Source of the DNA: Bacteroidota bacterium | GTDB taxonomy: Bacteria; Bacteroidota; Bacteroidia; Chitinophagales; Chitinophagaceae | Direction: 5' to 3' | Length of the DNA stretch: 31,833 nucleotides | Assembly: GCA_023415275.1 (NCBI GenBank) | Contig: JAEZLJ010000128.1 | Span: 1-31,833, forward strand | Shown: positions 7,355 to 15,490 of the stretch, one piece after another | How positions within the stretch are numbered: position 1 is the stretch's first letter | Layout: every line of letters begins with the position of its first letter | Notes under the pieces: generated by a model | The model's input: the letters and a program-made list of their open reading frames with translations, nothing else | The model's database searches: none | Told to the model about the DNA's origin: nothing | Program-made: the position numbers and the translations under genes

Positions 7355-8929
7355 ATGACCAATACAAATACAAAACGATCATTACTGCTTATTGCATGCT
7401 TTGCCTTGTTAAGTACCCGAGTCCTATATGCGCAGATTCCTTCTGCCAGGTTGGATTCATTGGTGCAACAGGCCATGGAAAAATTCAATGTGGGGGGTGT
7501 GGCAGTGGCCATTGTACAGGATGGAAAGATCATACATGAAAAGGGTTACGGTGTCAGGTCAGTGACCACAAAGCTTCCTGTAGATGTGCATACGAACTTC
7601 CAGATCGCTTCCAATAGCAAGGCTTTCACCACAGCTGCCTTGTCCATATTGATTGATGAAGGAAAGCTGAACTGGAAAGATAAGGTGCGAACCTACCTGC
7701 CTGAATTCAAAATGTATAATGATTATGTAACCGAGAACTTTTTGGTAGAAGATCTTCTATGTCATAGAAGCGGGCTTGGGTTAGGTGCCGGTGACTTGAT
7801 GGATTTCCCTGATGGTACCGACTTCACCATCAAAGACAAGCTGACCGTGTTTCAACATTTCAAGCCTGTGTCCAGCTTCAGAACCCAATTCGATTATGAC
7901 AACCAGCTCTATGTTATAGCCGGGGAACTGATAGCAAGGATCAGTGGCATGACATGGGAAAAATTTATTCAATCAAGAATCCTGGATCCCCTGCAAATGA
8001 CGAATTCATTTTCCTCTCTGGATGCCATTAAGGATCGTAGCAATGTGGCCACTCCACATTCTACTCAATCCGGAATGATACGGACCATTGCTACTTTCCA
8101 GCACCAGGTGAATGGTGCGGCGGGAGGAATACTTTCGAATGTGCATGACATGAGCTTATGGATGATGATGCAGCTCAATAAGGGTAAGTATGGCATTGAT
8201 CCTTCCAGGCAGTTATTCAGTGAGAAAAGACAGAGAGAAATGTGGACCATTCATACAGTAACCGGGGTTGACAGGGATCCGCGTTATAATGAACATTTTG
8301 GTGGTTATGGATTGGGCTGGGGACTCAACGATATAAAGGGCAATATGCAGGTTTCACATACAGGGGGCCTGCCTGGCATGCTGACAAGTGTTACATTAAT
8401 ACCGGATTTAAAACTGGGTGTGGTGATATTAACCAATACGGAAAGTGGGGGAGGCTTTTTGTTTAGCGCTTTGCAGCAAACCATTATTGATAGTTACTTA
8501 GGCCTGGATAACAATAATTGGGTGGAAAAGTATAGTCAGTATATGAAGTCAAATGATAAGTCTGCGGATTCAGTGGTTGCAAAGGTGTGGCAAACAGTGG
8601 CCGCGGCAAAAAATACAAAGGTGAACCCGGCCGATTATACCGGTATATACGAGGACAAATGGTTTGGCAAAGCGGAAGTATTTTTAAAAGGGAACCAGCT
8701 TTGGTTTAAAGCTTTACGCTCACCAAAATTGACTGGGCCCATGAGTTTTTACAAGGCGAATACATTTGCTATAAAATGGGAATACCAGGATATGAACTGT
8801 GATGCTTTTGCTATGTTTGGGCTTGATGAAAACGGGAAGGCACAAAGCATTAAGATGAAGGGTATTTCACCCAATATAGATTTCAGCTTTGACTTCCAGG
8901 ACCTGGAGTTTCAGAGAGTAAAGAATTAA
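7355..8929 (+). CDS. Class C beta-lactamase-fold serine hydrolase with DUF3471-like C-terminus
   Basis: This 524-residue exported enzyme has a signal peptide at about 8-26 (ending LYAQ). The beta-lactamase class C/esterase domain spans about 30-375, with all three catalytic motifs intact: SxxK as SNSK at 86-89, YxN as YDN at 181-183, and HTG at 335-337. Residues about 420-520 form the beta-rich DUF3471-type domain common behind these hydrolases in Bacteroidota. Such enzymes include D-aminopeptidases, carboxylesterases and penicillin-binding-protein-like hydrolases. True beta-lactamases are usually much shorter (about 360-390 residues), so resistance should not be assumed. A bulged hairpin lies just upstream of the start. 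The gene stands alone between the receptor and the small barrel gene. Confidence 0.88.
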   Translation: MTNTNTKRSLLLIACFALLSTRVLYAQIPSARLDSLVQQAMEKFNVGGVAVAIVQDGKIIHEKGYGVRSVTTKLPVDVHTNFQIASNSKAFTTAALSILIDEGKLNWKDKVRTYLPEFKMYNDYVTENFLVEDLLCHRSGLGLGAGDLMDFPDGTDFTIKDKLTVFQHFKPVSSFRTQFDYDNQLYVIAGELIARISGMTWEKFIQSRILDPLQMTNSFSSLDAIKDRSNVATPHSTQSGMIRTIATFQHQVNGAAGGILSNVHDMSLWMMMQLNKGKYGIDPSRQLFSEKRQREMWTIHTVTGVDRDPRYNEHFGGYGLGWGLNDIKGNMQVSHTGGLPGMLTSVTLIPDLKLGVVILTNTESGGGFLFSALQQTIIDSYLGLDNNNWVEKYSQYMKSNDKSADSVVAKVWQTVAAAKNTKVNPADYTGIYEDKWFGKAEVFLKGNQLWFKALRSPKLTGPMSFYKANTFAIKWEYQDMNCDAFAMFGLDENGKAQSIKMKGISPNIDFSFDFQDLEFQRVKN

Positions 8930-9121
8930 TATTTTTTTCTTTTAAAATCTTTGCTAAGGCTTCAAATATTTTCTTGCAGGAAGGCATATGTAATTTTCTA
9001 AATGGAAGGAAAATTCTGCAGGGGCATCATATTATTTGCATAGTGATGGAAATCTCTTTGAATAATGGTTGCAATAGCAGTATCTGCATATTACTTTTGG
9101 ACCATTCAAAGCGTACTGTTT

Positions 9122-9655
9122 ATGGGTAAAGGATTATTTACAGCTTTCGTGTTTCTATTAGTGTTCCAGGCAAATGCGCAATTAGGAGTAATGAAGTTAG
9201 TTGGAAATAATACCAAAGATTACTCAATGGGCTTTGGTGCATTTATAAAAACAGGATTTCCTGCTTCAGAAGCTGCCGATATCACATTTGAATTAAGCGC
9301 GAATATTTTTCCTTTGCAGGGTTATGGAAATCAATACGGTACTATTATGTGCCCACTGATAACCGGCTACAGGTATACTCTGGATAGATCCGGGCAAGGA
9401 TTTTATGTTGAGCCGCAGATTGGCTACAACCTGGTAGGAATAACCTCGTTGCCAATTGAGGGCAATGACGTTGACTTAAAATATCACGGAGTGGTATTTG
9501 GGGCAGGAACAGGTTACTTATTTACTATAGGGAATGCACCTTTTGATTTAAATTTTCGTTACGAAACTGTAATTGCCCATGGCGGATCTAACAATTTGAT
9601 AAGCCTGGGAATTTCCAGATTTATTTCTTTTGGGAAAAGAGAAAGTGATTATTAA
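9122..9655 (+). CDS. Small outer-membrane beta-barrel-like protein
   Basis: I chose ATG 9122 over the upstream in-frame ATG 9065. From 9122 the product starts with a clean signal peptide (MGKGLFTAFVFLLVFQANAQ), while the longer version would bury that signal inside the protein. The mature part of about 158 residues alternates polar and hydrophobic residues, with many Gly and aromatic residues and repeated strand-turn patterns (GFGAFIKTGF, GTGYLFTIG, FDLNFRYE). It closes on an ISFGKR-like strand, as in eight-stranded OmpW/OmpX-size barrels. No specific family is recognised. The stop is 25 bases before the lipoprotein gene, so the two are probably co-transcribed. Confidence 0.72.
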   Translation: MGKGLFTAFVFLLVFQANAQLGVMKLVGNNTKDYSMGFGAFIKTGFPASEAADITFELSANIFPLQGYGNQYGTIMCPLITGYRYTLDRSGQGFYVEPQIGYNLVGITSLPIEGNDVDLKYHGVVFGAGTGYLFTIGNAPFDLNFRYETVIAHGGSNNLISLGISRFISFGKRESDY

Positions 9656-9680
9656 ACTACACTGCGAACTTATAAAAACT

Positions 9681-10220
9681 ATGAAATTGTACCTTGCCCT
9701 TGCAATGATAACTGTCTTTTTGACTTCATGCCTTAAGCAATCTATTCCTGATGCTATGCTTGGTATTACGGTTGCAGGGAAGACCCCAACTGCTACAATG
9801 GGTTATGAAATCAATGGTAACCCTGTAACAATATCTGTCATTGATGCCGGCAACCTGCCTCTCGGCAGAAGTACATTATATTGTGAAAAATCAAACGGTT
9901 ATATTCTTACTGGATTAGGTAGTTATGGAGAGTTCATTTTTACGTTTTATACTGATAGTTTAAAGGTGGGGAATTATAAATACACAAATAGTTATGGACC
10001 CATGTACATTACCACCTTTGAAGGCAAACCCCAATATGTATATGGTCCTACTGATAATATGAACTTCAATGTTACATCATATAATGATGGGCAGATAAGT
10101 GGGAATTTTTCAGGGCAACTTACACCAGCTATTTCACAGGGGAACCCAAATATTTATGGTACTACAGGTTCTGTAATTATTAAGAATGGAACTTTTAATA
10201 ACGTTCCTGTATTTTATTAA
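9681..10220 (+). CDS. Putative lipoprotein, DUF6252-like
   Basis: From ATG 9681 the product is 179 residues with a lipoprotein signal peptide ending FLTSC, so Cys17 would be lipidated. The in-frame ATG at 9630 would add 17 residues and overlap the previous gene, so it is rejected. The mature part is rich in Gly, Tyr, Asn and Thr and ends with a pattern (SGNFSGQL, then GSVIIKNGTFNNVPV) like the small beta-sheet lipoproteins grouped as DUF6252 or relatives. I see no catalytic motif. It follows the barrel-like gene by 25 bases on the same strand. Confidence 0.68.
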   Translation: MKLYLALAMITVFLTSCLKQSIPDAMLGITVAGKTPTATMGYEINGNPVTISVIDAGNLPLGRSTLYCEKSNGYILTGLGSYGEFIFTFYTDSLKVGNYKYTNSYGPMYITTFEGKPQYVYGPTDNMNFNVTSYNDGQISGNFSGQLTPAISQGNPNIYGTTGSVIIKNGTFNNVPVFY

Positions 10221-10411
10221 TTTTCAATTCACCAATTTGTTACTCTATAAAACGGAAGAAAACGTTCTCATATGAATCTCGGGAACGATTGATTGTTTTC
10301 AACTACGAAGGATCGAAACACACCTTGTAATACAAGGCTATAATTGATGCTTTTTGGCATCTGATCTTCAATTAAAAGGGAGTTGTAGATTAATTGGGGC
10401 ATCAAACATCC

Positions 10412-10446
10412 AATAAAAAGCCCCATTCCTTTATAAGGAACAGGGC
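10412..10446 (-). terminator. Strong intrinsic terminator of the ccmC-ccmD-gdh unit
   Basis: Read on the - strand, GCCCTG-TTCCTT pairs with AAGGAA-TGGGGC across a 3-nt loop. This is a 12-bp stem with two G-U pairs (10446 down to 10420), immediately followed by a T-rich tract at 10419-10412 (TTTTTATT). It begins 23 bases past the gdh stop codon. Confidence 0.85.
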
Positions 10447-10469
10447 GATATGGGTTTTCTCATGTTCTT

Positions 10470-11891
10470 CTATGGGAAGATACCTAACTCGGCATAGCTG
10501 GTGCCAACTTTATTGATGGCTACCACGTATGCTGCTGTACGCATGTCAGGTATTTGAGGGTTCTTTTTCCATTCTTCCATGATCTCGCGGGTGGCGGTGA
10601 TCATGGTTTCTTCAAGACCGCTGTGCACCAGGTCCACTTCCTCTGGTCCATGCATTATGAACTGTCTTTCCCGGGCACTTACCTGCCTGTTGGTCAGCTC
10701 TTCGATCTGGCCAAGGATGTGCTGGTTCATATTTTCTGTGAAACGCTTTTCCATACGACCATAACGAACGTGGCTGAGGTTCTTTAACCATTCGAAATAG
10801 GATACGGTAACACCACCTGCATTGAGGTACATATCAGGCACTACCAGGGTTCCCTTAGTTACAAATACTTCATCTGCTTCTGGCGTTAAAGGTCCGTTGG
10901 CACCTTCCCCAATGATCCTTGCTTTTACGCGGGGAGCGTTTTCTCCGTTGATCACGTTTTCCAAAGCCGCTGGGATCAGGATGTCGCAATCATATTCCAG
11001 TGCATCTGTGTTCTTGGCAAAATTAGATGCGCCAGGGAAGTTCAGGATAGAACCTGTTTTCTTTCGGTGTTCGAAAACGGCATCTACATCCAGGCCGTCC
11101 TCACAATAAACTGCACCTTCATATTCGGCCAGTGCAATGATCTTTGATCCAGCATTGTGGAAGAATTTGGCAGCATGGTAGCCCACGTTACCCAGTCCCT
11201 GCACGATCACTCTTTTGCCTTCCACACCAACAGGCAATCCTAATTTTTCCATGACATCAGGCATCTGGCATACTTCGCGGATGCCAAAGAAAATTCCCAT
11301 ACCGGTGGCTTCCCTGCGACCACGTACACCACCCTGGGTTACAGGCTTACCTGTTACGCAACCGGCAGCATCGATCTCACCGGGACGTAAGCTGGCGTAA
11401 GTGTCCACGATCCATGCCATTTCTCTTTCACCGGTACCATAGTCCGGAGCAGGAACGTCAGTGCCTGGCCCGATAAAGTTCTTCTTTACCAGTTCGGCTG
11501 TATAGCGACGGGTTACTTTTTCCAGTTCATATACAGAATATTTCCTGGGATTGATCTTGATACCACCCTTGCCACCACCAAAGGGTACATTCACGATGGC
11601 GCATTTATAGGTCATGAGGGCTGCCAGGGCCATTACTTCATCCTGGTTCACTTCGGCGGCAAAACGGATACCGCCTTTACAAGGTGTTTTGTGTTGGGAG
11701 TGCTGCACACGGTAGGCCTCGATGACTTCGATGCGGCCATCATCCATGCGTACAGGGAATTTCATACGGTAAACAGCATTGCAAGCTTTTATCTGCTCCA
11801 GGATACCTGGATCCCAATTGGTAAATTTTGCTGCTCTATCAAAGCTTTTTTCGACGGCGCCAAAAAAGCTGTATTCTTCGTTAGCTGACAT
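10470..11891 (-). CDS. gdh: Glutamate dehydrogenase (Glu/Leu/Phe/Val dehydrogenase family)
   Basis: This 473-residue enzyme would interconvert glutamate and 2-oxoglutarate plus ammonia using NAD(P). The N-terminal substrate domain has KGGIRF at 72-77 and the catalytic-lysine motif PFGGGKGG at 103-110 (Lys108). The conserved PAPDYGTG with Asp150 follows. The C-terminal Rossmann domain has GLGNVG at 232-237. No motif lets me decide NAD against NADP preference with certainty. It lies 16 bases downstream of ccmD on the same strand and ends at a strong terminator, so it is likely transcribed from the ccmC promoter or a nearby internal one. In that case nitrogen/glutamate metabolism and cytochrome c maturation would share an mRNA. 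Confidence 0.95.
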   Translation of the reverse strand: MSANEEYSFFGAVEKSFDRAAKFTNWDPGILEQIKACNAVYRMKFPVRMDDGRIEVIEAYRVQHSQHKTPCKGGIRFAAEVNQDEVMALAALMTYKCAIVNVPFGGGKGGIKINPRKYSVYELEKVTRRYTAELVKKNFIGPGTDVPAPDYGTGEREMAWIVDTYASLRPGEIDAAGCVTGKPVTQGGVRGRREATGMGIFFGIREVCQMPDVMEKLGLPVGVEGKRVIVQGLGNVGYHAAKFFHNAGSKIIALAEYEGAVYCEDGLDVDAVFEHRKKTGSILNFPGASNFAKNTDALEYDCDILIPAALENVINGENAPRVKARIIGEGANGPLTPEADEVFVTKGTLVVPDMYLNAGGVTVSYFEWLKNLSHVRYGRMEKRFTENMNQHILGQIEELTNRQVSARERQFIMHGPEEVDLVHSGLEETMITATREIMEEWKKNPQIPDMRTAAYVVAINKVGTSYAELGIFP

Positions 11892-11907
11892 GAACTTCTA
11901 TTTAAGA

Positions 11908-12123
11908 TTAAGAATTATTGTTTTCCAATTTAGATATCTTTCTGTCAAGGCGGATAAGGTAGAGAATGATGCCAATGAATATGGTGAGTATCACTGCTAC
12001 CACCACATAGATCTTTCCATTTTTACGGAGTTCATCTGCCATAGGCACCGCACTGCTGTCCTGTGCAAATACAGCAAGGCAAATGAAGAAGCAAAAGATG
12101 GAAAGGAGGGTTCGTTTTATCAT
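11908..12123 (-). CDS. ccmD: CcmD-family small membrane protein
   Basis: The 71-residue protein has a signal-like hydrophobic stretch at 4-20 (ending VFAQ) and a single transmembrane helix at about 38-60. A charged tail with RLDRKISKLE follows. This is the hallmark of CcmD-family proteins, which in the canonical system help release holo-CcmE from the CcmABC complex. Its ATG shares one base with the stop of ccmC (TAATG), indicating translational coupling. Assignment rests on size, topology and neighbourhood as much as on sequence. Confidence 0.82.
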   Translation of the reverse strand: MIKRTLLSIFCFFICLAVFAQDSSAVPMADELRKNGKIYVVVAVILTIFIGIILYLIRLDRKISKLENNNS

Positions 12124-12839
12124 TAGTGTAAGTATGTTTTTTCTTTCAAGGTCTTCATCCTGATCTTCAAAGTGGTGATCCAGACACCTAATAAGGTCCA
12201 GCCAATGATTGCAGGATAAAATACCAGGCGCATCTGGGGTGCCAGCGCTTTAAAGTCAAGAGCCGGGTTATCCGTGCGCACACCCCCGGGTCCCTCCCCA
12301 CCAGGATGGAGGCTGGGTAACAGTCTCGGTATGATCCAGATGGCCGGGAACAGGAAGGCAAAGGCAAATATGTTATAAACAGCGCCGATCCTGGCTTTTT
12401 TATCAAGATCGCTGATAGAGTCGCGCAATACCAAGTAAGCAAAATAAATAAGCAGGGCTATGGCGGAACCAATTAGCTTGGGTTCACGTGCTATCTGCCC
12501 AAAAGACGCATAGGCAGGCATGTTAGGATCTACCCAGGTAAAGGACATCCAGATAGCTCCTGTGGCATATCCTAATAAACCAAATATGATCCCTACTACG
12601 GCATATTCCCTGGATTTTGTGTCATGTTGAAGGTCGTTGGTACGTAAGTATTTAACTGCCTGGACCACTGATACTATGAACAGTATCATCATGCCAAACC
12701 ACATACACACATGGAAGTAAAGATTCCGGATCGTTTCATTCAATTGAGGCAGCCTGGGAACATTATTCCATAACAGGCCTGCTATGATCGTGTAGACAAG
12801 AAGGACAATACACAGTATTTTCCACCACCATTTTTTCAT
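12123..12839 (-). CDS. ccmC: Heme handling/export protein CcmC (CcsA-like cytochrome c assembly)
   Basis: The 238-residue protein has six transmembrane segments, as in CcmC, which presents heme for cytochrome c maturation. A conserved His lies in FHVCMWF (His43) and a second in SLHPG (His178). These correspond to the axial heme histidines flanking the tryptophan-rich segment. The WWD region is present but degenerate, as WMSFTWVDP at 97-105. ccmD overlaps its stop, and ccmB lies upstream with a 183-bp gap carrying a good promoter. No ccmA, ccmE or ccmF is in the window. Confidence 0.9.
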   Translation of the reverse strand: MKKWWWKILCIVLLVYTIIAGLLWNNVPRLPQLNETIRNLYFHVCMWFGMMILFIVSVVQAVKYLRTNDLQHDTKSREYAVVGIIFGLLGYATGAIWMSFTWVDPNMPAYASFGQIAREPKLIGSAIALLIYFAYLVLRDSISDLDKKARIGAVYNIFAFAFLFPAIWIIPRLLPSLHPGGEGPGGVRTDNPALDFKALAPQMRLVFYPAIIGWTLLGVWITTLKIRMKTLKEKTYLH

Positions 12840-12882
12840 AAACTGGGGTTATTAAAGCAGCAATCGCTTTTAAATTTGGGAG

Positions 12883-12913
12883 CAAAAATAAGGGAAGCAG
12901 CTTAGTTGGCAAG
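12883..12913 (-). promoter_or_regulatory. Bacteroidota-type promoter upstream of ccmC
   Basis: On the - strand, CTTG (12913-12910) and TATTTTTG (12890-12883) are separated by exactly 19 bases. This fits the Bacteroidota consensus TTTG-N19-TAnnTTTG with one mismatch in the -33 box. The expected start of transcription lies about 35 bases before the ccmC ATG at 12839. Confidence 0.55.
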
Positions 12914-13022
12914 TTCAGTTTTGCAGTAAAGCACAAAAGATGGGGCATTCCTGACTATTATCATACCGGATAGAGGAAAACCAGTGAATCTGCAGGAGAT
13001 TTATACTTATACGATCAGCCTG

Positions 13023-13658
13023 TTAGTCTTTCCATAAAAATGGAAACAGGATGATGGCCAACAGTATCACCAGTATATCAGAACCAAATAGTATTAAGAT
13101 ATTGGCAGTGGGCACCGGGATATTGGTGACAAAAACAGCATTCGACACCTTCATTAACACCAGTAACTGGGGCACAATGATAGGAAAGCCAAGTATAGCC
13201 ATGACAGCAGCATTTTGCTGTGCCTTGGCAGCAATTGCAGCCAGGAAAGTAAATACCAGGCTCAGGCTCCAGCTGCCAAGAAAGGTGATACCGATGAAGG
13301 GCCAGGTCCTTTTCACCGGGTAATTCATAAACAGTGAAAACAGCAACATGCTAAGCATGCTCATAGCCAACATCAGCAAAGAATTGAACAGCAGCTTAGC
13401 GAGTACAAAATTCTGCGGACTGGCAATGGTATGGTAGTACAGCATACGGTTCTTGTTTTCCTGCAAGAAGCTCTTGGCCACTGCATTAATGCTGATAAAG
13501 AGCTGGATAATCCAAAACAAGCCATTCCAGGTGCTGGTTCCAGGGTTTTCAATAGCCATGTACAATACAAATATGGTGGCCCCGACATAAAGCAGCACAC
13601 CATAAAAAGCATATTGTTGCCTTATCTCTAATAAAACATCTTTTTTAAATAAGGTCAA
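13023..13658 (-). CDS. ccmB: Heme exporter ABC permease CcmB
   Basis: This 211-residue permease has six hydrophobic segments and a CcmB-like N-terminus (FKKDVLLEIRQQYAFYG), plus the QENKNRMLYYHTIASP loop typical of the family. With CcmA and CcmC it would form the heme-handling ABC complex in the inner membrane. The start at 13658 is a TTG. The frame stays open upstream to about 13709 without ATG or GTG, and homologues usually begin about ten residues before the KD pair, so the true start may be slightly different. A -7-like box TATTTTCG on the - strand at 13700-13693 lies 35 bases before the TTG. The 183-bp gap to ccmC suggests separate transcription. Confidence 0.88.
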   Translation of the reverse strand: MTLFKKDVLLEIRQQYAFYGVLLYVGATIFVLYMAIENPGTSTWNGLFWIIQLFISINAVAKSFLQENKNRMLYYHTIASPQNFVLAKLLFNSLLMLAMSMLSMLLFSLFMNYPVKRTWPFIGITFLGSWSLSLVFTFLAAIAAKAQQNAAVMAILGFPIIVPQLLVLMKVSNAVFVTNIPVPTANILILFGSDILVILLAIILFPFLWKD

Positions 13659-13747
13659 TATTTGAGTAAGTGGCCTGATAAAAGAATTTTTGCGAAAATA
13701 GCCTATTCATTTTTTTACCTCATTGCTTAATTTGTATTTTGTCGTGA

Positions 13748-14731
13748 ATGAAAGGCATAAAAAAGATCCAGGCTTATAGCATTGCGGCGTTCTTGCTATT
13801 ATCAGCCTGTGGACATGCAGGCAATGAACCAAAGGAAGCTCCAAAACCATCAGCGGAAAAGGATACTTTAGAGGTTTCTCCGAAAGATTCTTTGTCATTA
13901 AATAACGACGATACTTTAACAACTGTCGTGACAAAGGAAGGTCCCAAAGAAGTTCTATTGCGTTTTAACCTGCAAAAAGGAAGTACCTATGGATATAATA
14001 TTGACATGGACCTATCGCAGCAGGTGCAGGACAGGAAGATCAATACAGGGATGAACTGGCAATATTCACTTGACGTGATGAATGAGACCAAAGGAATAAA
14101 GCTGGTACGCGTGACCTATGACCGGATAGCGATGTCCATGAACATGGGTGGGCAAAAAATGGAGTTTAGTTCTGATGCGCCGGCCGGAGATGCTAGCAAT
14201 CCTTTAAATATGGTCAATCACCTGTTCTCCTCCATGAAGGGAAAAAGTTTTACCATGAACGTGGACCCAAAGGGTGAGATCAGGGAAGTAAAGGGATTGG
14301 ATGAATTAGGGGAGGGACTGGTGGCAGGGTTAAAACTGTCCCCGGAACTAAAACAAAGAATGCTCAAAGACTTTCAAACAAAATTCAACGCCAATGATGT
14401 AAAGGAAACCTTTTCCCAAACATTTTCCATGCTGCCGGGTAAAAAGGTAAAGCAGGGAGATACCTGGCAAAAAGAGTCGGAAACCAGGATGGGGCCTGCC
14501 AAAGGCAGGTTGGTCTGCACTTATACTGTGCAATCCGTAACCGGTAACCTGGTGAGACTGTCTGGAAAGGGCCATCTATTATCTATAGATGGAAAAGCCA
14601 TAGGTACTCAGCATTCCAGGCTAACTGTTGATGCCACTACAGGCCTGGTACTACAGAATGTATTTGATATGAACACGGAGGGTCCTAACCAGGTAAGTAC
14701 ACACGGAAGTATCACCGGAAAGAAACTTTAG
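13748..14731 (+). CDS. Lipoprotein, DUF6263-like
   Basis: This 327-residue protein has a lipoprotein signal ending LLLSAC, so Cys21 is the lipidation site. A low-complexity linker rich in Pro, Glu, Lys and Ser follows at about 22-70. The body starts with a LRFNLQKGSTYGY motif, then an LVRVTYDRIAMSMNMGG stretch and a later LPGKKVKQGDTW stretch. These are characteristic of the Bacteroidota family DUF6263, whose function is unknown. It is divergent from ccmB, with about 90 bases between them. It is predicted to be anchored to the inner face of the outer membrane or the periplasmic side of a membrane. Confidence 0.78.
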   Translation: MKGIKKIQAYSIAAFLLLSACGHAGNEPKEAPKPSAEKDTLEVSPKDSLSLNNDDTLTTVVTKEGPKEVLLRFNLQKGSTYGYNIDMDLSQQVQDRKINTGMNWQYSLDVMNETKGIKLVRVTYDRIAMSMNMGGQKMEFSSDAPAGDASNPLNMVNHLFSSMKGKSFTMNVDPKGEIREVKGLDELGEGLVAGLKLSPELKQRMLKDFQTKFNANDVKETFSQTFSMLPGKKVKQGDTWQKESETRMGPAKGRLVCTYTVQSVTGNLVRLSGKGHLLSIDGKAIGTQHSRLTVDATTGLVLQNVFDMNTEGPNQVSTHGSITGKKL

Positions 14732-14737
14732 ATACAG

Positions 14738-14760
14738 GGACAGTAGATGCTGACCTGTCC
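14738..14760. terminator. Possible weak bidirectional terminator between convergent genes
   Basis: GGACAG (14738-14743) pairs with CTGTCC (14755-14760) around an 11-nt loop. It sits between the convergent lipoprotein and thymidine kinase genes. No clear T-run follows on either strand, so efficiency is doubtful. Confidence 0.3.
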
Positions 14761-14793
14761 ATGTACCTATTTATTAATAAAAGAATGTTCCAC

Positions 14794-15372
14794 CTAGTCT
14801 AATGCTCCATCAAGTGTAAAGCAATTGCGGCAACGTGGTTCATAGGCATTTTTGGCACCCAGCATGATCTGTTCTTCGTTCGGAATGATGCGGTAGGAAT
14901 AATTGGCAATATTGCCGCATTTCACACAAATAGCATGGAGCTTGGTGATGTAGTCTGCCTTGGCCAGGAGAAAGGGCATTTGTCCAAAGGGTTTAGCCAT
15001 ATAATCCATATCCAGGCCTGCTACGATCACCCTGACGCCTCTAAGCGCCAGCTCATCACAAACATTGGCTATCTCATCATCAAAAAATTGAGCCTCGTCA
15101 ATACCTACTACATCTACATCCTGGGCTAATAATAACAGGGTTTGAGAATTATCGATAGGAGTTGAATGAATGGCGTTTTCATCATGTGATACAATTTTGA
15201 TCTCATCATATCGTACATCTATGGATGGCTTGAAGATCTCCACCTTTAAGTTGGCGATCTTTGCCCGCTTTAATCTTCTGATCAATTCTTCAGTTTTTCC
15301 GGAAAACATAGAGCCGCAGATCACTTCAATCCACCCACGCCGCTCCCCTTTAATGTTTGGTTCGATGAACAT
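14794..15372 (-). CDS. tdk: Thymidine kinase
   Basis: The 192-residue enzyme phosphorylates thymidine with ATP in the salvage pathway. It has the P-loop GSMFSGKT at 20-27, the Walker-B-like IDEAQFF with catalytic Glu93, and a zinc site of two Cys pairs (C149/C152 and C181/C184). The lasso loop between the pairs contains YSYR. Length matches bacterial type II thymidine kinases. It is divergent from the hypothetical gene at 15491. Confidence 0.95.
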   Translation of the reverse strand: MFIEPNIKGERRGWIEVICGSMFSGKTEELIRRLKRAKIANLKVEIFKPSIDVRYDEIKIVSHDENAIHSTPIDNSQTLLLLAQDVDVVGIDEAQFFDDEIANVCDELALRGVRVIVAGLDMDYMAKPFGQMPFLLAKADYITKLHAICVKCGNIANYSYRIIPNEEQIMLGAKNAYEPRCRNCFTLDGALD

Positions 15373-15418
15373 CCAGGATAAATTATGGCTTGTTTATTAA
15401 TCTATTTGCAATCTGTTA

Positions 15419-15482
15419 GTACTTTTAGGCACGTCTTTTCGTTAAGACCTAAACATCCTATTGTTAAAAACAGCGAAAGTAC
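15419..15482 (+). promoter_or_regulatory. Nested hairpins directly before the hypothetical gene at 15491
   Basis: An inner hairpin pairs TTTAGG (15424-15429) plus TCTT (15434-15437) with AAGA (15444-15447) plus CCTAAA (15448-15453), with a 4-nt bulge CACG and a 6-nt loop. An outer 7-bp pair, GTACTTT (15419-15425) with AAAGTAC (15476-15482), encloses it and ends eight bases before the ATG. The outer and inner stems share two bases, so one may be slightly shorter. This suggests leader RNA structure, or an operator in the divergent tdk spacer. Confidence 0.4.
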
Positions 15483-15490
15483 CATAAACA

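Noticed and set aside
7355..8929. Antibiotic-resistance beta-lactamase
   Set aside because: Motifs are of the general class C fold, but the length of 524 residues and the DUF3471-like tail point to a generic serine hydrolase; resistance cannot be claimed.
8971..8981. Possible fifth repeat copy (TTCTTGCAGGA)
   Set aside because: Only 11 bases match copy 1 and nothing else of the repeat follows; likely chance or a very old remnant.
9065..9121. Upstream start for the beta-barrel-like gene
   Set aside because: It would place a hydrophobic extension before a complete signal peptide; ATG 9122 gives a normal exported protein.
9630..9680. Upstream start for the lipoprotein gene
   Set aside because: It overlaps the previous gene and hides the lipobox; ATG 9681 puts Cys at residue 17.
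10346..10362. Hairpin GATGC-TTTTT-GGCATC as a + strand terminator for the lipoprotein gene
   Set aside because: The stem is only five bp and no T-run follows, so it was not called.
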